DNA of 64,000 nucleotides from Klebsiella variicola (GTDB lineage Bacteria > Pseudomonadota > Gammaproteobacteria > Enterobacterales > Enterobacteriaceae). The translations under genes and the position numbers were made by a program. Every line of letters begins with the position of its first letter. Position 1 is the first letter of the stretch. The notes beneath the pieces were generated by a model. That model was not told where the DNA came from and did no database searches. It was given only the letters and a program-made list of their open reading frames with translations. The stretch lies in NCBI RefSeq assembly GCF_000828055.2, contig NZ_CP010523.2, positions 3,472,001 through 3,536,000 on the forward strand, written 5' to 3'. Of this stretch, positions 34,256 to 45,255 are shown piece by piece.

Positions 34256-34394
34256 ATGCGCTTCTCGCTCATGCTTTAGGCTCTGCTTTAGCTTTAAAAG
34301 CTCTCCTCCATTGCGGCATTTATTTCCCAGGCGCATAATTAGCAGGCTCATATTTTCTCTTAATTTGACCTGCCGCGCAGGCCAGTGGAACCCT

Positions 34395-35633
34395 ATGTCC
34401 TCTGCTGATACCCCTATTAACTGGAAACAAAATCTGACCGTGACCTGGCTCGGCTGCTTTTTAACGGGCGCCGCCTTCAGTCTGGTTATGCCCTTTCTGC
34501 CACTCTATGTCGAACAGCTCGGGGTCACCGGGCATAGCGCGCTGAACATGTGGTCCGGGCTGGTCTTTAGTATCACCTTCCTCTTCTCCGCCATTGCCTC
34601 ACCGTTCTGGGGCGGTCTTGCTGACCGCAAAGGACGAAAAATTATGCTGCTGCGTTCCGCCCTCGGAATGTCCGTAGTGATGATGCTGATGGGGATGGCA
34701 CAGAATATCTGGCAGTTTCTGCTGCTACGCGCACTGCTCGGCCTGCTGGGCGGCTTTATTCCCAACGCCAACGCCCTGATTGCCACCCAGATCCCGCGCC
34801 ACAAAAGCGGCTGGGCGCTGGGCACGCTGTCAACCGGCGCGGTGAGCGGCGCCCTGCTCGGCCCGCTGGCGGGTGGCTTCCTGGCCGACCACTGGGGCCT
34901 GCGCACCGTCTTCTTTATGACCGCGGCGGTGCTGTTTATCTGCTTCCTGTTTACCCTGTTTTTAATCCGTGAAAATTTTGTGCCGATCGCCAAAAAAGAG
35001 ATGCTCAGCGCCAGAGAGGTTTTCTCCTCGCTACAGAATCCCAAGCTGGTGCTCAGCCTGTTTGTGACCTCGCTGATCATCCAGGTGGCCACCGGCTCCA
35101 TTGCGCCGATTCTGACGCTTTACGTGCGCGATCTCGCGGGCAACGTCAGTAACATCGCCTTTATTAGCGGGATGATCGCCTCGGTGCCGGGAATAGCCGC
35201 GCTGATGAGCGCCCCGCGGCTGGGCAGGCTCGGGGATCGTATCGGGCCGGAAAAGATCCTCATCGTCGCGCTAATTATCTCTGTGCTATTGCTGATCCCG
35301 ATGTCGTTCGTTCAGACCCCACTGCAGCTGGGTATCCTGCGTTTCCTGCTCGGCGCGGCAGACGGGGCACTGCTGCCGGCAGTGCAAACCCTGCTGGTGT
35401 ATAATTCCACCAGCCAGATCTCCGGGCGTATCTTTAGCTATAACCAGTCGTTCCGCGATATTGGCAACGTCACCGGCCCCCTGATAGGCGCCTCGGTGTC
35501 CGCCAACTACGGTTTCCGCGCGGTATTCCTGGTCACCGCGGGCGTGGTGCTCTTTAACGCCATTTATTCTACCCTCAGCCTGCGCCGACCTGCCGCGGAA
35601 GCCTCGCAGCCTGACCGCCATTCAGTAAATTAA
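34395..35633 (+). CDS. mdtG: MFS multidrug transporter MdtG
   Basis: A 412-residue MFS exporter with 12 predicted segments, matching E. coli MdtG (YceE) over its length. The loop [14 protein letters not shown] (about 72-85) and [10 protein letters not shown] repeat are typical. E. coli MdtG contributes to fosfomycin resistance and responds to MarA/SoxS/Rob; I see no certain marbox here. The ATG at 34395 fits the family; the longer frame from 34140 overlaps lpxL. Confidence 0.95.
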   Translation: MSSADTPINWKQNLTVTWLGCFLTGAAFSLVMPFLPLYVEQLGVTGHSALNMWSGLVFSITFLFSAIASPFWGGLADRKGRKIMLLRSALGMSVVMMLMGMAQNIWQFLLLRALLGLLGGFIPNANALIATQIPRHKSGWALGTLSTGAVSGALLGPLAGGFLADHWGLRTVFFMTAAVLFICFLFTLFLIRENFVPIAKKEMLSAREVFSSLQNPKLVLSLFVTSLIIQVATGSIAPILTLYVRDLAGNVSNIAFISGMIASVPGIAALMSAPRLGRLGDRIGPEKILIVALIISVLLLIPMSFVQTPLQLGILRFLLGAADGALLPAVQTLLVYNSTSQISGRIFSYNQSFRDIGNVTGPLIGASVSANYGFRAVFLVTAGVVLFNAIYSTLSLRRPAAEASQPDRHSVN

Positions 35634-35724
35634 TGTCCAGAGGGGCCCAGCCCCTTGACGCTTTGGCTACCGCCTTCTATAGATTGAATCGTGTTCAATT
35701 CATATTCTTCTCAGGAGATTCGCT

Positions 35725-36111
35725 ATGCCAAAGGATTCGATGTTCTATGCCACGCTCGAAGAAGCTATTGATGCAGCACGCGAAGAATTTCTCGCCAATA
35801 ATCCTGACAGCGATGAAGAGAGCGCTAACGTTGAGCAGCTTAATATTCAAAAGTATGTGCTGCAGGATGGCGATATCGCCTGGCAGGCCGAATTTTTTGC
35901 TGACGAAGACGAACAAGGCGAATGTTTACCGATGCTCAGCGGCGAAGCTGCGCAGAGCGTTTTCGACGGGGATTATGATGAGATAGAGCTGCGCCAGGAG
36001 TGGCTGGAGGAAAATACCCTCCATGAGTGGGATGAAGGCGAATTCCAGCTCGAGCCCTCGCTGGACACCGAAGAGGGACAGACGGCGGCCGACGAGTGGG
36101 ACGAGCGCTAA
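35725..36111 (+). CDS. msyB: Acidic protein MsyB
   Basis: A 128-residue, very acidic protein matching E. coli MsyB, which restores growth of secY and secA mutants in high copy. Conserved blocks are YATLEEAIDAAREEFLA, QKYVLQDGDI and EWLEENTLHEWDEGEFQLEP. The ATG at 35725 follows an AGGAG site; a second ATG at 35740 would give the E. coli start. Its stop codon abuts the opposing yceK stop with no gap. Confidence 0.93.
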   Translation: MPKDSMFYATLEEAIDAAREEFLANNPDSDEESANVEQLNIQKYVLQDGDIAWQAEFFADEDEQGECLPMLSGEAAQSVFDGDYDEIELRQEWLEENTLHEWDEGEFQLEPSLDTEEGQTAADEWDER

Positions 36112-36339
36112 TCAGTTATAGGGCCCGTGGCTGGCATCCAGCGGCAGCAGCAGCGTATCGAACACCAGCGAGAACGGCAGGTCCAGAACGGTGAGATAGC
36201 GCCATGCCGAGTCGCGAACGTCCCACTGCACGCCCGGGTAATATTGATTGCCATGCCCCTGCCCGGGCACCGTCCGGCTGATAATGCTGCCGCAGCCGCT
36301 CAGCAGCAGCGCCATGGCAATGATCGATAATATTCGCAT
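36112..36339 (-). CDS. yceK: YceK family lipoprotein
   Basis: A 75-residue predicted lipoprotein with LLSGC lipobox (cysteine about 17), then the family segment GQGHGNQYYPGVQWD and FDTLLLPLDASHGPYN. Function unknown; related proteins are outer-envelope lipoproteins of the DUF1375 type. The ATG at 36337-36339 has a GAGG site 6 bases upstream and gives the E. coli length. Confidence 0.92.
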   Translation of the reverse strand: MRILSIIAMALLLSGCGSIISRTVPGQGHGNQYYPGVQWDVRDSAWRYLTVLDLPFSLVFDTLLLPLDASHGPYN

Positions 36340-36358
36340 CCACAACCTCGTGTTTCAG

Positions 36359-36393
36359 ATAAAAAAATACCGGCATCGCTGCCGGTATTTTCC
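36359..36393. terminator. Intrinsic terminator after opgH
   Basis: Stem AAATACCGGCA / TGCCGGTATTT with a 4-base loop. On the minus strand it is followed by a T run, ending opgGH about 15 bases past the stop. Confidence 0.9.
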
Positions 36394-36405
36394 TTTACGT
36401 ACGGC

Positions 36406-38934
36406 TTATTTCGTTTTCAGCGCCAGCGGGTTAAGCGCTAACTGCTGATAGGCGTTGACCCACGATGAATATTTCTCCGGCGCGGCCCAGACGCGATAGT
36501 GCAGACGCGACATGGTCACCGGGTCGCTCAACAGCACCAGTCGACGATCGCGGTTCAGCTTATCCGGCGTTTCGTTCAGCGCCTGCTCAACGTGGCGCTC
36601 GCGAGCGATCTCAAGGATATGACCATGACGGTGGCGCGCGGTGGCCATCGCCGTGGCGAGGGCGTTAAACGACGGATTGAATACCGCGTGCATAAAGCCA
36701 TCGTCCAGTGAACGCTGACGGTTCAGCGTCAGGTACGCGTCGGTATCCTTGAGCACCTGCGGCGGCGAATACTCTTCCGGGATCAGGAACAGCTTCCAGC
36801 GCTTGGTGCGCAGGCCCACGGTCGCTCGGCTGGAGATCGCCGACACGAACGGCGACAGGATCAGCGAGACGACGATCGGCGCCAGCCAGAACAGGAAGCG
36901 CAGATCCAGCCAGGCCATTCCGACTGCCCATACCAGCCCCAGCAGCAGCTGCGAGCCGTGACGCATAAAGGCTTCTCCCCACGGCGTGGAGTCATCATCA
37001 CGCTGCGGCGAATTCCACACCACTTCCCAGCCGAGGAAGGCGCTGACCACGAAGACGGTGTGGAACAGCATGCGAACCGGCGCCAGCAGGACCGAGAACA
37101 GGACCTCCAGCAGCAGAGAAAGCGTGACGCGGATAAATCCGCCATACTCTTTCGGCCCTTTACACCACACCAGAATAATACTCAGCAGCTTCGGCAGGAA
37201 CAGCAGCACCATGGTCGAAGCGAACAGCGCGATGGCCAGCTCTGGACGCCACTGCGGCCACACCGGGAACAGCTGACGCGGCTGCAGGAAGTACTGCGGC
37301 TCGGTCAGGGCATGCACCACCTGTAGCGCCGTCGACAGGGCAAGGAACATAAACCACAGCGGCGCCGACAGGTACGACATCACGCCGGTGAGGAACACCG
37401 CCCGGTGAACCGGGTGCATCCCTCTGACGAGGAACAGGCGGAAGTTCATCAGGTTGCCCTGACACCAGCGACGGTCGCGTTTCAGCTCGTCCAGCAGGTT
37501 CGGCGGCAGCTCCTCATAGGAGCCCGGCAGATCGTAGGCAATCCACACCCCCCAGCCGGCACGGCGCATTAGCGCGGCTTCGACGAAGTCGTGCGACAGA
37601 ATCGACCCGGCAAAGTTACCCTCGCCCGGCAGCGGCGCCAGCGCGCAGTGCTCGATGAACGGCTTCACGCGGATAATGGCGTTGTGTCCCCAGTAGTGGG
37701 ACTCCCCCAGCTGCCAGAAGTGCAGACCAGCCGTAAACAGCGGACCGTACACCCGGGTGGCAAACTGCTGGCAACGCGCATACAGCGTGTCCATGCCCGA
37801 AGCGCGCGGGGATGACTGGATGATCCCGGCGTTCGGGTTCGCTTCCATCAGGCGCACCAGGCTGCTCAGACACTCGCCGGTCATCACCGAGTCTGCGTCC
37901 AGCACCACCATATAGCTGTACTGGCTGCCCCAGCGGCGGCAGAAATCATCGATGTTGCCGCTCTTACGCTTCACGCGACGACGGCGACGACGATAGAAAA
38001 TCTGCCCTTCGCCCTGCACTTCGGCAATCAGCTCCATCCACGCCTTTTGCTCAGCCACACAGATATCGGGGTTATAGCTGTCGCTGAGAATATAGACGTC
38101 GAAATGAGCGGCGTTACCGGTCGCTTTCACCGACTCCCAGGTCGCCCGCAACCCGGCGAAAACGCGGTCAACGTCTTCGTTACAGATCGGCATAATAAGC
38201 GCCGTACGGTGCGCCGGGTTCAACGCTTCGTCACCAACCGTCGAGGCGGAAATACTGTACTTGTCGCGGCCAATCAACAGCTGCAGAAAGCCCATTAACG
38301 CAGTCCAGAAGCCGGCGGAAACCCAGCAGAACAGCACCGCGAAGAGGATCAGAATGCCGCTCTGCAACACGTACGGCAGCAGCTGCATGAACGAGATCCA
38401 CAGGTTCTGCCCCACCATGTCGGCCGGGTTGATCAGCGCCCAGCCCTGATAAGGCAGAATGGTTTTCATATACCAGGTGGCCACCACGGTCTGCGACAGC
38501 GTCAGCAGCAGCAGGATGTAGCGACGAATGGTGCCGACGGTACGCCATTTTTGCTCACTCTCGCGCTCTTCTTGCGTCAGGCGGGAGAGATAGCGCGGCG
38601 TGACATCGCGGCCGCGCAGACGATCCCAGAAGCGGCCGACCGGGTTAGTCCGCCACGGGTCCGGGATCATCGAGGAACGCCTGGCTTTCGGCATAGCATG
38701 CAGCTGGGTACGACCTTCGTCATCCTTCACCAGTTGATCGCCAGAAAGCGAATCCGGCCAGCTGTGCGCCAGACGCGCCTTCACCGACCCCAGCGGAGAG
38801 TCGTCTTCGCGAGCGAAGGTCTGATGTTCGTCATCCAGGGCCTGATGAACGGCCTGCAGGCTGGTGTCCGGCAGCGCCGATTTTTCGGCGTCCGACAGCG
38901 GCAATGCGTCAATGTACTTCGTTATCTTATTCAT
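36406..38934 (-). CDS. opgH: Glucans biosynthesis glucosyltransferase OpgH
   Basis: OpgH is the inner-membrane glucosyltransferase that makes the beta-1,2 backbone of osmoregulated periplasmic glucans from UDP-glucose; it also inhibits FtsZ in rich medium in E. coli. The 842-residue protein has an N-terminal cytoplasmic part, about 8 membrane segments and a GT2 catalytic loop with [11 protein letters not shown] (about 340) and the QxxRW-like RDRRWCQGN (about 490). It overlaps opgG by 8 bases. Confidence 0.97.
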
Positions 38935-40480
38935 TGGCAGGCAGCTGATAGCTCCAGGTTTCGCTCAACGTGTCATCACCGTTAACCAGTGCGGCACGCA
39001 TTTCCGTCGTTTTCTTCGGATCTTTGACCTTCAAACGCAGGATCATCCGCCAGCCTTTGGTCACTGGATTGTAACGCACGGTATTTTCAACGATTTCCGC
39101 GTTATCGCCGGTGCTCGCCTGAGCAGCGACCGGGGTATCCGCTGGCAGTTTCTTCATATCGGCGCCGGTGAAGTCGACAATGAAGGCAACCGTACCGTCC
39201 GGCTGACGGATCAGGTTCGACTGCTTCACGTCGCCGGTAGAGCGGCGGGTCTGCATAACGTAAGCGTTATCTGGCGCATGCAGCTTGTCTTCATCGCGGC
39301 TGAAGGTGATGGTGTATTTGAAGTTCATCTCCTTGCCCGGCTCCGGCAGCTGATCCGGCGTCCAGTAAGTCACGATGTTATCGTTCGTTTCATCGTTGGT
39401 CGGAATTTCAACCAGCTCGATTTTCCCTTTGCCCCAGTCCCCTTTCGGGGTGATCCAGGCGCTTGGACGCAGGTCATAACGATCGTCGAGATCCTCGAAG
39501 CGTGAGAACTGACGGCCGCGCTGCAGCAGGCCGAACCCTTGCGGGTTTTCCATCGCATAGCTGCTGACAGCCAGGTGTTTCGGATTGTTCAGCGGACGCC
39601 AGATCCACTCGCCGTTACCGGCCAGGATAGACAGACCATTGGAGTCGTGCAGCGCCGGACGATAGTTGAGCGTCGGAGAAGGCTGGTTGGAACCGAACAG
39701 GAACATGCTGGTCAGCGGCGCCACACCCAGTTTGCCGACTTTGTCACGCAGGTAAACTTTGGACTGGACGTCCACGACGGTGTCGCGTCCCGGCATGATG
39801 ACAAAGCGATAGGCGCCGGTTGCCCGTGGGGAATCCAGCAGCGCATAGATAGTCAGACGCTTGTCAGTGGCTTTTGGACGTTCGATCCAGAACTCACGAA
39901 AACGCGGGAACTCTTCGCCGGACGGCAGCGCGGTATCGATAGCCAGACCACGCGCGGACAGACCGTAAACCTGACCCTGACCCAGCACGCGGAAGTAGCT
40001 GGCACCGAGCATGCTGACGATTTCATCGTTCTTATCTTTGCTGTTGATCGGATACAGTACTTTGAAGCCGGCGAAACCGAGGTCTTTCACCGTGTCTTTA
40101 TCGTGCTGGACGTTACCAAAGTTAAAATAGTCCGGACTATATTTAATTTTGCGCACGCTGGTCGCCGTCACTTCATTGATAGTGACCGGCGTGTCGAAGT
40201 ACATCCCCTGATGGTAAAATTCAAGCTTGAATGGGGTTTTCTGGTTATTCCAGTAAGCTTTATCGTGATTAAACTGAATTTGCTGGTAGTCCGCGTATTT
40301 CATGTCGCGGAAAGCGGAGGGCAGGTTACTCTTCGGCGCTTCATAGCCTTTCCCGGCTAACGTTTTGGCCTCTTTTGCAACGTCATCAATGCTAAACGCC
40401 CATGCAGATGAAGTACACAGGGACAACATTACGGCTGCGCTTAACCAACGCATTTTCATCATCTGTGGTTTATGTTTCAT
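38927..40480 (-). CDS. opgG: Glucans biosynthesis protein OpgG
   Basis: OpgG is a periplasmic protein needed to branch and release osmoregulated periplasmic glucans. It has a signal peptide ending in SAWA (about residue 28) and mature [11 protein letters not shown]; the C-terminal Ig-like part ends in SYQLPANE. The start is uncertain: GTG at 40492 sits next to GGGGG, ATG at 40480 gives 517 residues, and ATG at 40462 gives the E. coli 511. It forms the opgGH operon, divergent from opgC. Confidence 0.95.
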
Positions 40481-40492
40481 ATAAGTAAGCAC

Positions 40493-40731
40493 TTCCCCCT
40501 TTGTGTGCTTAAATCGATCCGATCTATTTTAATGGAAACTCAGGCAATCCGACAACATAATCCCTGCTTTGTTCAGCCTGGCGGCACAGGGAATAAACAG
40601 TTCGCTGTCCCGTTTGCACTTTGAGTGCTTATCCTGGAGACAGATACCCCGAGTTCATGTAGGGTTGCTGATAATGTAAGCGTTATCACCTTGAGTGATA
40701 AGACGAATTATCTGAGATTGTCGTGAATCGT
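40493..40731. promoter_or_regulatory. Divergent opgG-opgC promoter region
   Basis: No gene. It should contain promoters for both opgGH and opgC, which are osmotically regulated in E. coli. Near opgC is a perfect dyad TTATCAC-CTTGA-GTGATAA (40683-40701) preceded by a half-like GATAATGTAAGCG; it is a candidate operator. Confidence 0.5.
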
Positions 40732-41892
40732 ATGAATAATACTCCGGTACAGCGTGAATATTTCTTCGACAGCATCCGCGCCTGGTTGATGCTGCTGGGG
40801 ATCCCTTTCCACATTTCGCTGATTTATTCCAGCCACAGCTGGCATGTCAACAGCGCCGAACCCTCGTGGTGGTTGACGCTGTTTAATGACTTCATCCATG
40901 CCTTTCGCATGCAGGTCTTTTTCGTCATCTCCGGCTATTTCTCCTACATGCTGTTCCTGCGCTACCCGCTGAAAAAGTGGTGGAAAGTGCGCGTTGAACG
41001 GGTCGGTATTCCGATGCTGACCGCCATCCCACTGCTGACGCTGCCGCAATTTATTATGCTGCAATACGTCAACGGCAAGGCGGAAAACTGGCATACCCTT
41101 TCGATGTACGACAAATTTAATACCCTGGCCTGGGAGCTCATTTCCCACCTGTGGTTTTTACTGGTTCTGGTGGTGCTGACCTCGCTGGGGGTGGTGCTGT
41201 TTAAATGGCTGACGCGCCGTCCGGCTGGCCACGGCCTCGCCTTCAGTGACACTGTCACCATGGGCCAGCTGACGATGATTTTCCTCGCGCTGGGGGTCTT
41301 TTATGCGCTGATCCGCCGGTCCTTGTTCCTGCTCTATCCGCCCCTGCTGAGCAATGGTCTGTTTAACTTTGTGGTGATGCAGACGCTGTTCTATCTGCCC
41401 TTCTTTGTGCTGGGCGCGCAGACCTTTATTAACCCACGCTTAAAGACCATGTTCACCACTCCGTCGCCGTGGTGCTGCGCCGCAGCGCTGCTCGGGTTTA
41501 TCGCCTATCGACTGAATCAGCAGTATGGGTCCGGCGACGGCTGGATGTATGAAACCGAATCGGTGATTACTATGGTGTTGGGGCTGTGGATGGTCAATGT
41601 GGTCTTTTCGCTCGGCCATCGACTGCTGAACTTCCAGTCAGCGCGCGTGACCTATTTCGTCAATGCCTCGCTGTTTATTTACCTGGTGCACCACCCGCTG
41701 ACGCTACTGTACGGGGCGTGGATCACCCCGGCCATCAAGTCCAATACCTTAGGCTTTATTGTCGGGCTGGTTTTTGTGGTGGGTATCGCGCTGATCCTGT
41801 ATGAAATTCATCTGCGCATTCCGCTGCTGCGTTTCCTGTTCTCCGGTAAACCGATGAACAAACCGGCCAAAACCCCGGCTTCGGCCAGCTAA
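40732..41892 (+). CDS. opgC: Glucans biosynthesis protein OpgC, succinyltransferase
   Basis: OpgC is an acyltransferase-3 family inner-membrane protein that adds succinyl groups to periplasmic glucans. The 386-residue protein has about 10 hydrophobic segments and family motifs [20 protein letters not shown] (about 11-30) and [14 protein letters not shown] (about 61-74). The ATG at 40732 matches the E. coli start; a GTG at 40723 is an alternative. In E. coli clsC and curli genes lie beyond it; here a TetR gene does. Confidence 0.95.
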   Translation: MNNTPVQREYFFDSIRAWLMLLGIPFHISLIYSSHSWHVNSAEPSWWLTLFNDFIHAFRMQVFFVISGYFSYMLFLRYPLKKWWKVRVERVGIPMLTAIPLLTLPQFIMLQYVNGKAENWHTLSMYDKFNTLAWELISHLWFLLVLVVLTSLGVVLFKWLTRRPAGHGLAFSDTVTMGQLTMIFLALGVFYALIRRSLFLLYPPLLSNGLFNFVVMQTLFYLPFFVLGAQTFINPRLKTMFTTPSPWCCAAALLGFIAYRLNQQYGSGDGWMYETESVITMVLGLWMVNVVFSLGHRLLNFQSARVTYFVNASLFIYLVHHPLTLLYGAWITPAIKSNTLGFIVGLVFVVGIALILYEIHLRIPLLRFLFSGKPMNKPAKTPASAS

Positions 41893-41926
41893 TTTGCCGC
41901 GGGTGCGGCACGCCAGGCGTGTCGCA

Positions 41927-42520
41927 TTACGCCTGCTCGTCAAAAAGCCGGTCGAAAATCATATTATACAGAGCTTCTAAATCTGCCTTATCGACCGGGG
42001 TCGAGGCGCTCAGCTCACAGCGATAGGCGGCCCCCTCGGTCAGAACGGCGATGAGCTCTGATGCGGCATTGCGTCGCGCATCGCTGAGCCCGGGATGGTA
42101 GCGCTGCGACAGACGCCCTCCTTCCTCTTTCAAACGCCGATCGGCCTGCACCAGGATCTCGCGCAAGCGTGGGTTACGCGAGGCTTCGGCGTTGATCTCC
42201 ATCAGCAGATAATTGTCGCTTTTGGTGGCTGCCGACGTCGGGATCCTGCCGGCCAGCACCGCCGCTTTGCGCGCCAGATTATGGTTCTCATCGATCATCT
42301 CCCCGACCCTGGCGTGGACGATTTCGCTGACAATCGCTTCGATGATCGCCTCTTTGCTGGCAAAAATACGATACAGCTGACCAACACTCAGGCCCGCCTC
42401 GCGGGCAATATCGGCAACGGAAGCGCCATGCAGCCCCTTTTCAGCAAAACACCTTTGCGCAGCGGCAACGATCTCTGCGCGGCGCGCCTGCTGCTTCTGC
42501 TGTACTTTTCCTTCTGACAC
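41927..42520 (-). CDS. TetR/AcrR-family transcriptional regulator
   Basis: A 197-residue TetR-type repressor: helix-turn-helix in the first 60 residues (AEIVAAAQRCFAEKG, then VADIAREAGLSVGQLYRIFASKEAII) and a ligand domain. The target and ligand are unknown. It converges on opgC, 34 bases away, and is 66 bases upstream of ymdB, but on the same strand the next gene beyond its stop is the opposing opgC, so it is monocistronic. Not found at this spot in E. coli. Confidence 0.9.
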   Translation of the reverse strand: MSEGKVQQKQQARRAEIVAAAQRCFAEKGLHGASVADIAREAGLSVGQLYRIFASKEAIIEAIVSEIVHARVGEMIDENHNLARKAAVLAGRIPTSAATKSDNYLLMEINAEASRNPRLREILVQADRRLKEEGGRLSQRYHPGLSDARRNAASELIAVLTEGAAYRCELSASTPVDKADLEALYNMIFDRLFDEQA

Positions 42521-42586
42521 CCTGCTCCCTCCTGCTATCCATCTTTCCCGTCAATACCGGCGGTTATCATAGCCTATTCTGCTGGA

Positions 42587-43114
42587 TCAGGGGTATGACG
42601 CCAGCAGGCGGCGATAGATAGCCGCCGTTTCCTCATCAAAACAGACGAACAGGACGCGCTCAAGGGGGTTATAGCGAGTGAGAAACGCGGTGACGGTGCG
42701 CACGGCGATCTCCGCCGCTTCCTCTTTTGGATAGCCATACACGCCGGTGCTGATCGCCGGAAACGCAATGGAGCGATAGTTGTTTGCCGCGGCCAGCTGC
42801 AGACTGTTTTTGTAAGCATCCGCCAGGGTTTGCGCTTCCATGCGGTCGCCGCCGTGCCAGACCGGGCCCACGGTGTGGATCACCGCGCTGGCGGGAAGAT
42901 CGCCCGCAATAGTGATCACCGCGTGACCGGGAGGACATTCGCCCTGCTGCTGCAATACCTGTTTGCAAGCCGCCAGCAGCGCCGGGCCGGCCGCCCGGTG
43001 GATCGCGCCATCTACCCCGCCGCCGCCCAGCAGCGAGGGGTTTGCCGCATTAACAATCACATCGACTTCAAGCGTCGTAATATCGCCGAGAATTACCTCA
43101 GGTTGAACAGCCAT
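42587..43114 (-). CDS. ymdB: Macrodomain O-acetyl-ADP-ribose deacetylase YmdB
   Basis: YmdB removes acetyl from O-acetyl-ADP-ribose and in E. coli also restrains RNase III. The 175-residue macrodomain shows [24 protein letters not shown] (about 24-47, holding the catalytic Asn and Asp) and the ISTGVYGYP phosphate loop (about 121-129). The ATG at 43112-43114 has a strong GGAGGAG site; the open frame to 43132 is not used. Confidence 0.95.
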   Translation of the reverse strand: MAVQPEVILGDITTLEVDVIVNAANPSLLGGGGVDGAIHRAAGPALLAACKQVLQQQGECPPGHAVITIAGDLPASAVIHTVGPVWHGGDRMEAQTLADAYKNSLQLAAANNYRSIAFPAISTGVYGYPKEEAAEIAVRTVTAFLTRYNPLERVLFVCFDEETAAIYRRLLASYP

Positions 43115-43216
43115 TTCTCCTCCTGTCGGCATAGCGCGTGGATACGGCTTTCTGCCGATACTAGGGCATTCCCGCCCCCGGGAGCAAGATTATCCCTCAG
43201 CCCTGGCGACGGGAAG

Positions 43217-43246
43217 CTAAAAAAAACAGGACCCTAAGGGTCCTGT
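43217..43246 (-). terminator. Intrinsic terminator after ycdZ
   Basis: Minus strand stem AACAGGACCC / GGGTCCTGTT (3-base loop) followed by TTTTTT, about 20 bases past the ycdZ stop. Confidence 0.9.
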
Positions 43247-43266
43247 TGAGTCTGCTGTTTCGCCAG

Positions 43267-43749
43267 TCAGGCGTTGTCATTAGCGAACGATTTATGTTTG
43301 CCCGCGCGGGCCGCCAGCCACAGGCCACTATTCTTCATGGCATAGCCAAAAACCAGACCCAACGCCAGGGAGGGCACCACCAGGCGCCAGTCGCCGTCTG
43401 CCGCAAAAGTCGCGCAGGCGCCGATAAAGGTGCCCGGTACAAACGACAGCAATGTCTGTCGCGCCTGAATGCACATCAGGAAGGCGACGATACCGGTCAT
43501 CATATAGCTGAGGATCTGCAGCTGCGGGGCCAGTGCGCTACCGTGGATAATCACTAATGCCCAGACCACGCCGCTCATTACCGTGCACGAGGAGATGGCC
43601 AGACCTTTCAGACCGCCCTGCGGGCAGGCGAAATAGGCCGTACAGCCGAGGAAACCGGCCCAGCTCAGCAGGCCGAGAGCGACCGCCACCCATCCCCAAA
43701 TTCCGGAGAGAATGCCCGTCGTTAATGCGATTGCGAAGAGTATGTTCAT
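43267..43749 (-). CDS. ycdZ: YcdZ inner-membrane protein (DUF1097)
   Basis: A 160-residue protein with about five hydrophobic segments, matching E. coli YcdZ of the DUF1097 family. No activity is known. The C-terminal GKHKSFANDNA is hydrophilic and probably cytoplasmic. In E. coli the curli genes csgGFED lie beyond it; here they are absent and ymdB follows. Confidence 0.9.
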   Translation of the reverse strand: MNILFAIALTTGILSGIWGWVAVALGLLSWAGFLGCTAYFACPQGGLKGLAISSCTVMSGVVWALVIIHGSALAPQLQILSYMMTGIVAFLMCIQARQTLLSFVPGTFIGACATFAADGDWRLVVPSLALGLVFGYAMKNSGLWLAARAGKHKSFANDNA

Positions 43750-43852
43750 GGCGCGTATCCTAGCAGATACGCGCCGGAAGAATGAGATCTAAAACACAGT
43801 ATATGAATGAACCTAATTTCAGTTGCATTCAAATAGTGATTAAAATCACATA

Positions 43853-44407
43853 TTATTGCTCATCTTCTTCCTGAAGCTCGTCCCACATCGCGGCGATGGC
43901 GTCGCGGGTCAATGGCGCCATGGTGCGCCAGAATGGCGTGTGCGCATGGGCTTCGACTTTGCCCAGCATCGTCCCGCACCATGGCAGGATATAGTCAGCA
44001 AACAGAAGCTCAAGCGTCTCGCTCTGGTCTTCTGTAGCATGATCCTCCAGCCAGGAGGCGGCCAACAGCAGCGATCCGAGATGATCCGCCGGACCTTCCC
44101 CTGTCGGGATACCGTGTTCGCTCATAAAAGCCCGTACTTCTGCTTCCGAGGAACCCTCCACCCACGCGCTACGGTACGGCGGCACGCTGCAGGCTTCACC
44201 GACGAACAGCGCATTATAGTCCGTCGCCAGGGACTGCATCTCACAGCTTTTCTGCAGACGCGCCAGCAGTTCATCCTGCTCAAGCGGCCAGCTGGCAGCC
44301 AGTTTGCCCTCACGGATCAGGGTAAACAGCGGCACCAGCAGCGGGTCCTGCGGTTGACGGTAATACAGCGAACCCAGCACGCGGCAGAGGATTGAAAACT
44401 CGTTCAT
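43853..44407 (-). CDS. ycdY: TorD-like chaperone YcdY
   Basis: A 184-residue all-helical protein of the TorD/DmsD redox-enzyme chaperone family; the EGPADHLGSLLLAASWL segment (about 103-119) is the family signature. In E. coli YcdY helps load zinc into YcdX and supports swarming. It lies 22 bases after ycdX on the same strand, which supports the partnership. Confidence 0.93.
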   Translation of the reverse strand: MNEFSILCRVLGSLYYRQPQDPLLVPLFTLIREGKLAASWPLEQDELLARLQKSCEMQSLATDYNALFVGEACSVPPYRSAWVEGSSEAEVRAFMSEHGIPTGEGPADHLGSLLLAASWLEDHATEDQSETLELLFADYILPWCGTMLGKVEAHAHTPFWRTMAPLTRDAIAAMWDELQEEDEQ

Positions 44408-44429
44408 TCAGTTATTCCAGTTATACAAA

Positions 44430-45167
44430 TTAAAGGTCAGCAAATTCCGGGATCGCCGGCATGCCCCGCGACTCGAGGAAGTTGAGCAGGCGACGCGGAG
44501 AAACGTTGAGGATCCTCTCCTCCGGGAAATCGACCGCATCAAGGATCTTGCGGCATTCGGTAAATTCCCCGAGGGTAAAGGCAGTGTGAGAGTCCGAGCC
44601 CAGCGCCACCCATCCCCCGGCATCACGCACCGCCGCAGCGATAGCTCGACAGTTATCTTCACTGCCCACGCGCGATGAAATAAAAGAGGAGTTATTAATC
44701 TCCAGCGCCACCTGATAGCGGGCCGCCGCTTCGGCAATAGCCGGGATATCCACCGGGAATTTCGGATTACCCGGATGGCTAATCATATGCACCTTACCGC
44801 TGGCCATCGCGGCAATCATCGCCTGCGTATGGGTATCACGATCCTGCGGCGGGAACACCGGCTCATGGAATCCGGCAATGATCAGATCAAGCGAGGTTAA
44901 CATCGGCCCGGAGCAGTCGATCTCACCTTCGATATTTTTAATATTCGACTCAATACCGCGCAGGATCCCCACCCCGTCTACCAGACGGGGCCAGATGCGC
45001 ATATTAACGAAGTGCCAGTAATGCGGGGCATCCGCCATATCCGGGCCATGGTCGGTGATGGCGAAGAGTTTGATCCCTTTACGCTTTGCTTCCGCAATAT
45101 AATCGTGCAGGGTGCTGTAGGCGTGGGTGCTGGCGACGGTATGCATGTGCAGGTCAACGGGATACAT
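44430..45167 (-). CDS. ycdX: PHP-domain zinc phosphatase YcdX
   Basis: YcdX is a trinuclear zinc phosphoesterase of the PHP family. The 245 residues contain the metal ligands in [10 protein letters not shown] (about 5-14), ITDHGPDM (about 37-44), GIESN, HPGNP (about 130) and GSDSH (about 191). The ATG at 45165-45167 follows AGGAGAATG; the frame is open to 45194. It forms an operon with ycdY. Physiological substrate unknown. Confidence 0.95.
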   Translation of the reverse strand: MYPVDLHMHTVASTHAYSTLHDYIAEAKRKGIKLFAITDHGPDMADAPHYWHFVNMRIWPRLVDGVGILRGIESNIKNIEGEIDCSGPMLTSLDLIIAGFHEPVFPPQDRDTHTQAMIAAMASGKVHMISHPGNPKFPVDIPAIAEAAARYQVALEINNSSFISSRVGSEDNCRAIAAAVRDAGGWVALGSDSHTAFTLGEFTECRKILDAVDFPEERILNVSPRRLLNFLESRGMPAIPEFADL

Positions 45168-45222
45168 CACATTCTCCTCTTCTGTTTGCCGCAAGAATAG
45201 CAGGAAACCGGGCTATTGATTA

Positions 45223-45248
45223 GCAAAAACCCCGCCGTGGCGGGGTTC
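45223..45248 (-). terminator. Intrinsic terminator after ghrA
   Basis: Minus strand stem AACCCCGCC / GGCGGGGTT then TTT, ending ghrA 8 bases past its stop. Confidence 0.88.
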
Positions 45249-45255
45249 TCTCGTC

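Noticed and set aside
34225-34394. Marbox upstream of mdtG
   Set aside because: Expected from E. coli, but no stretch matched the degenerate consensus convincingly by eye.
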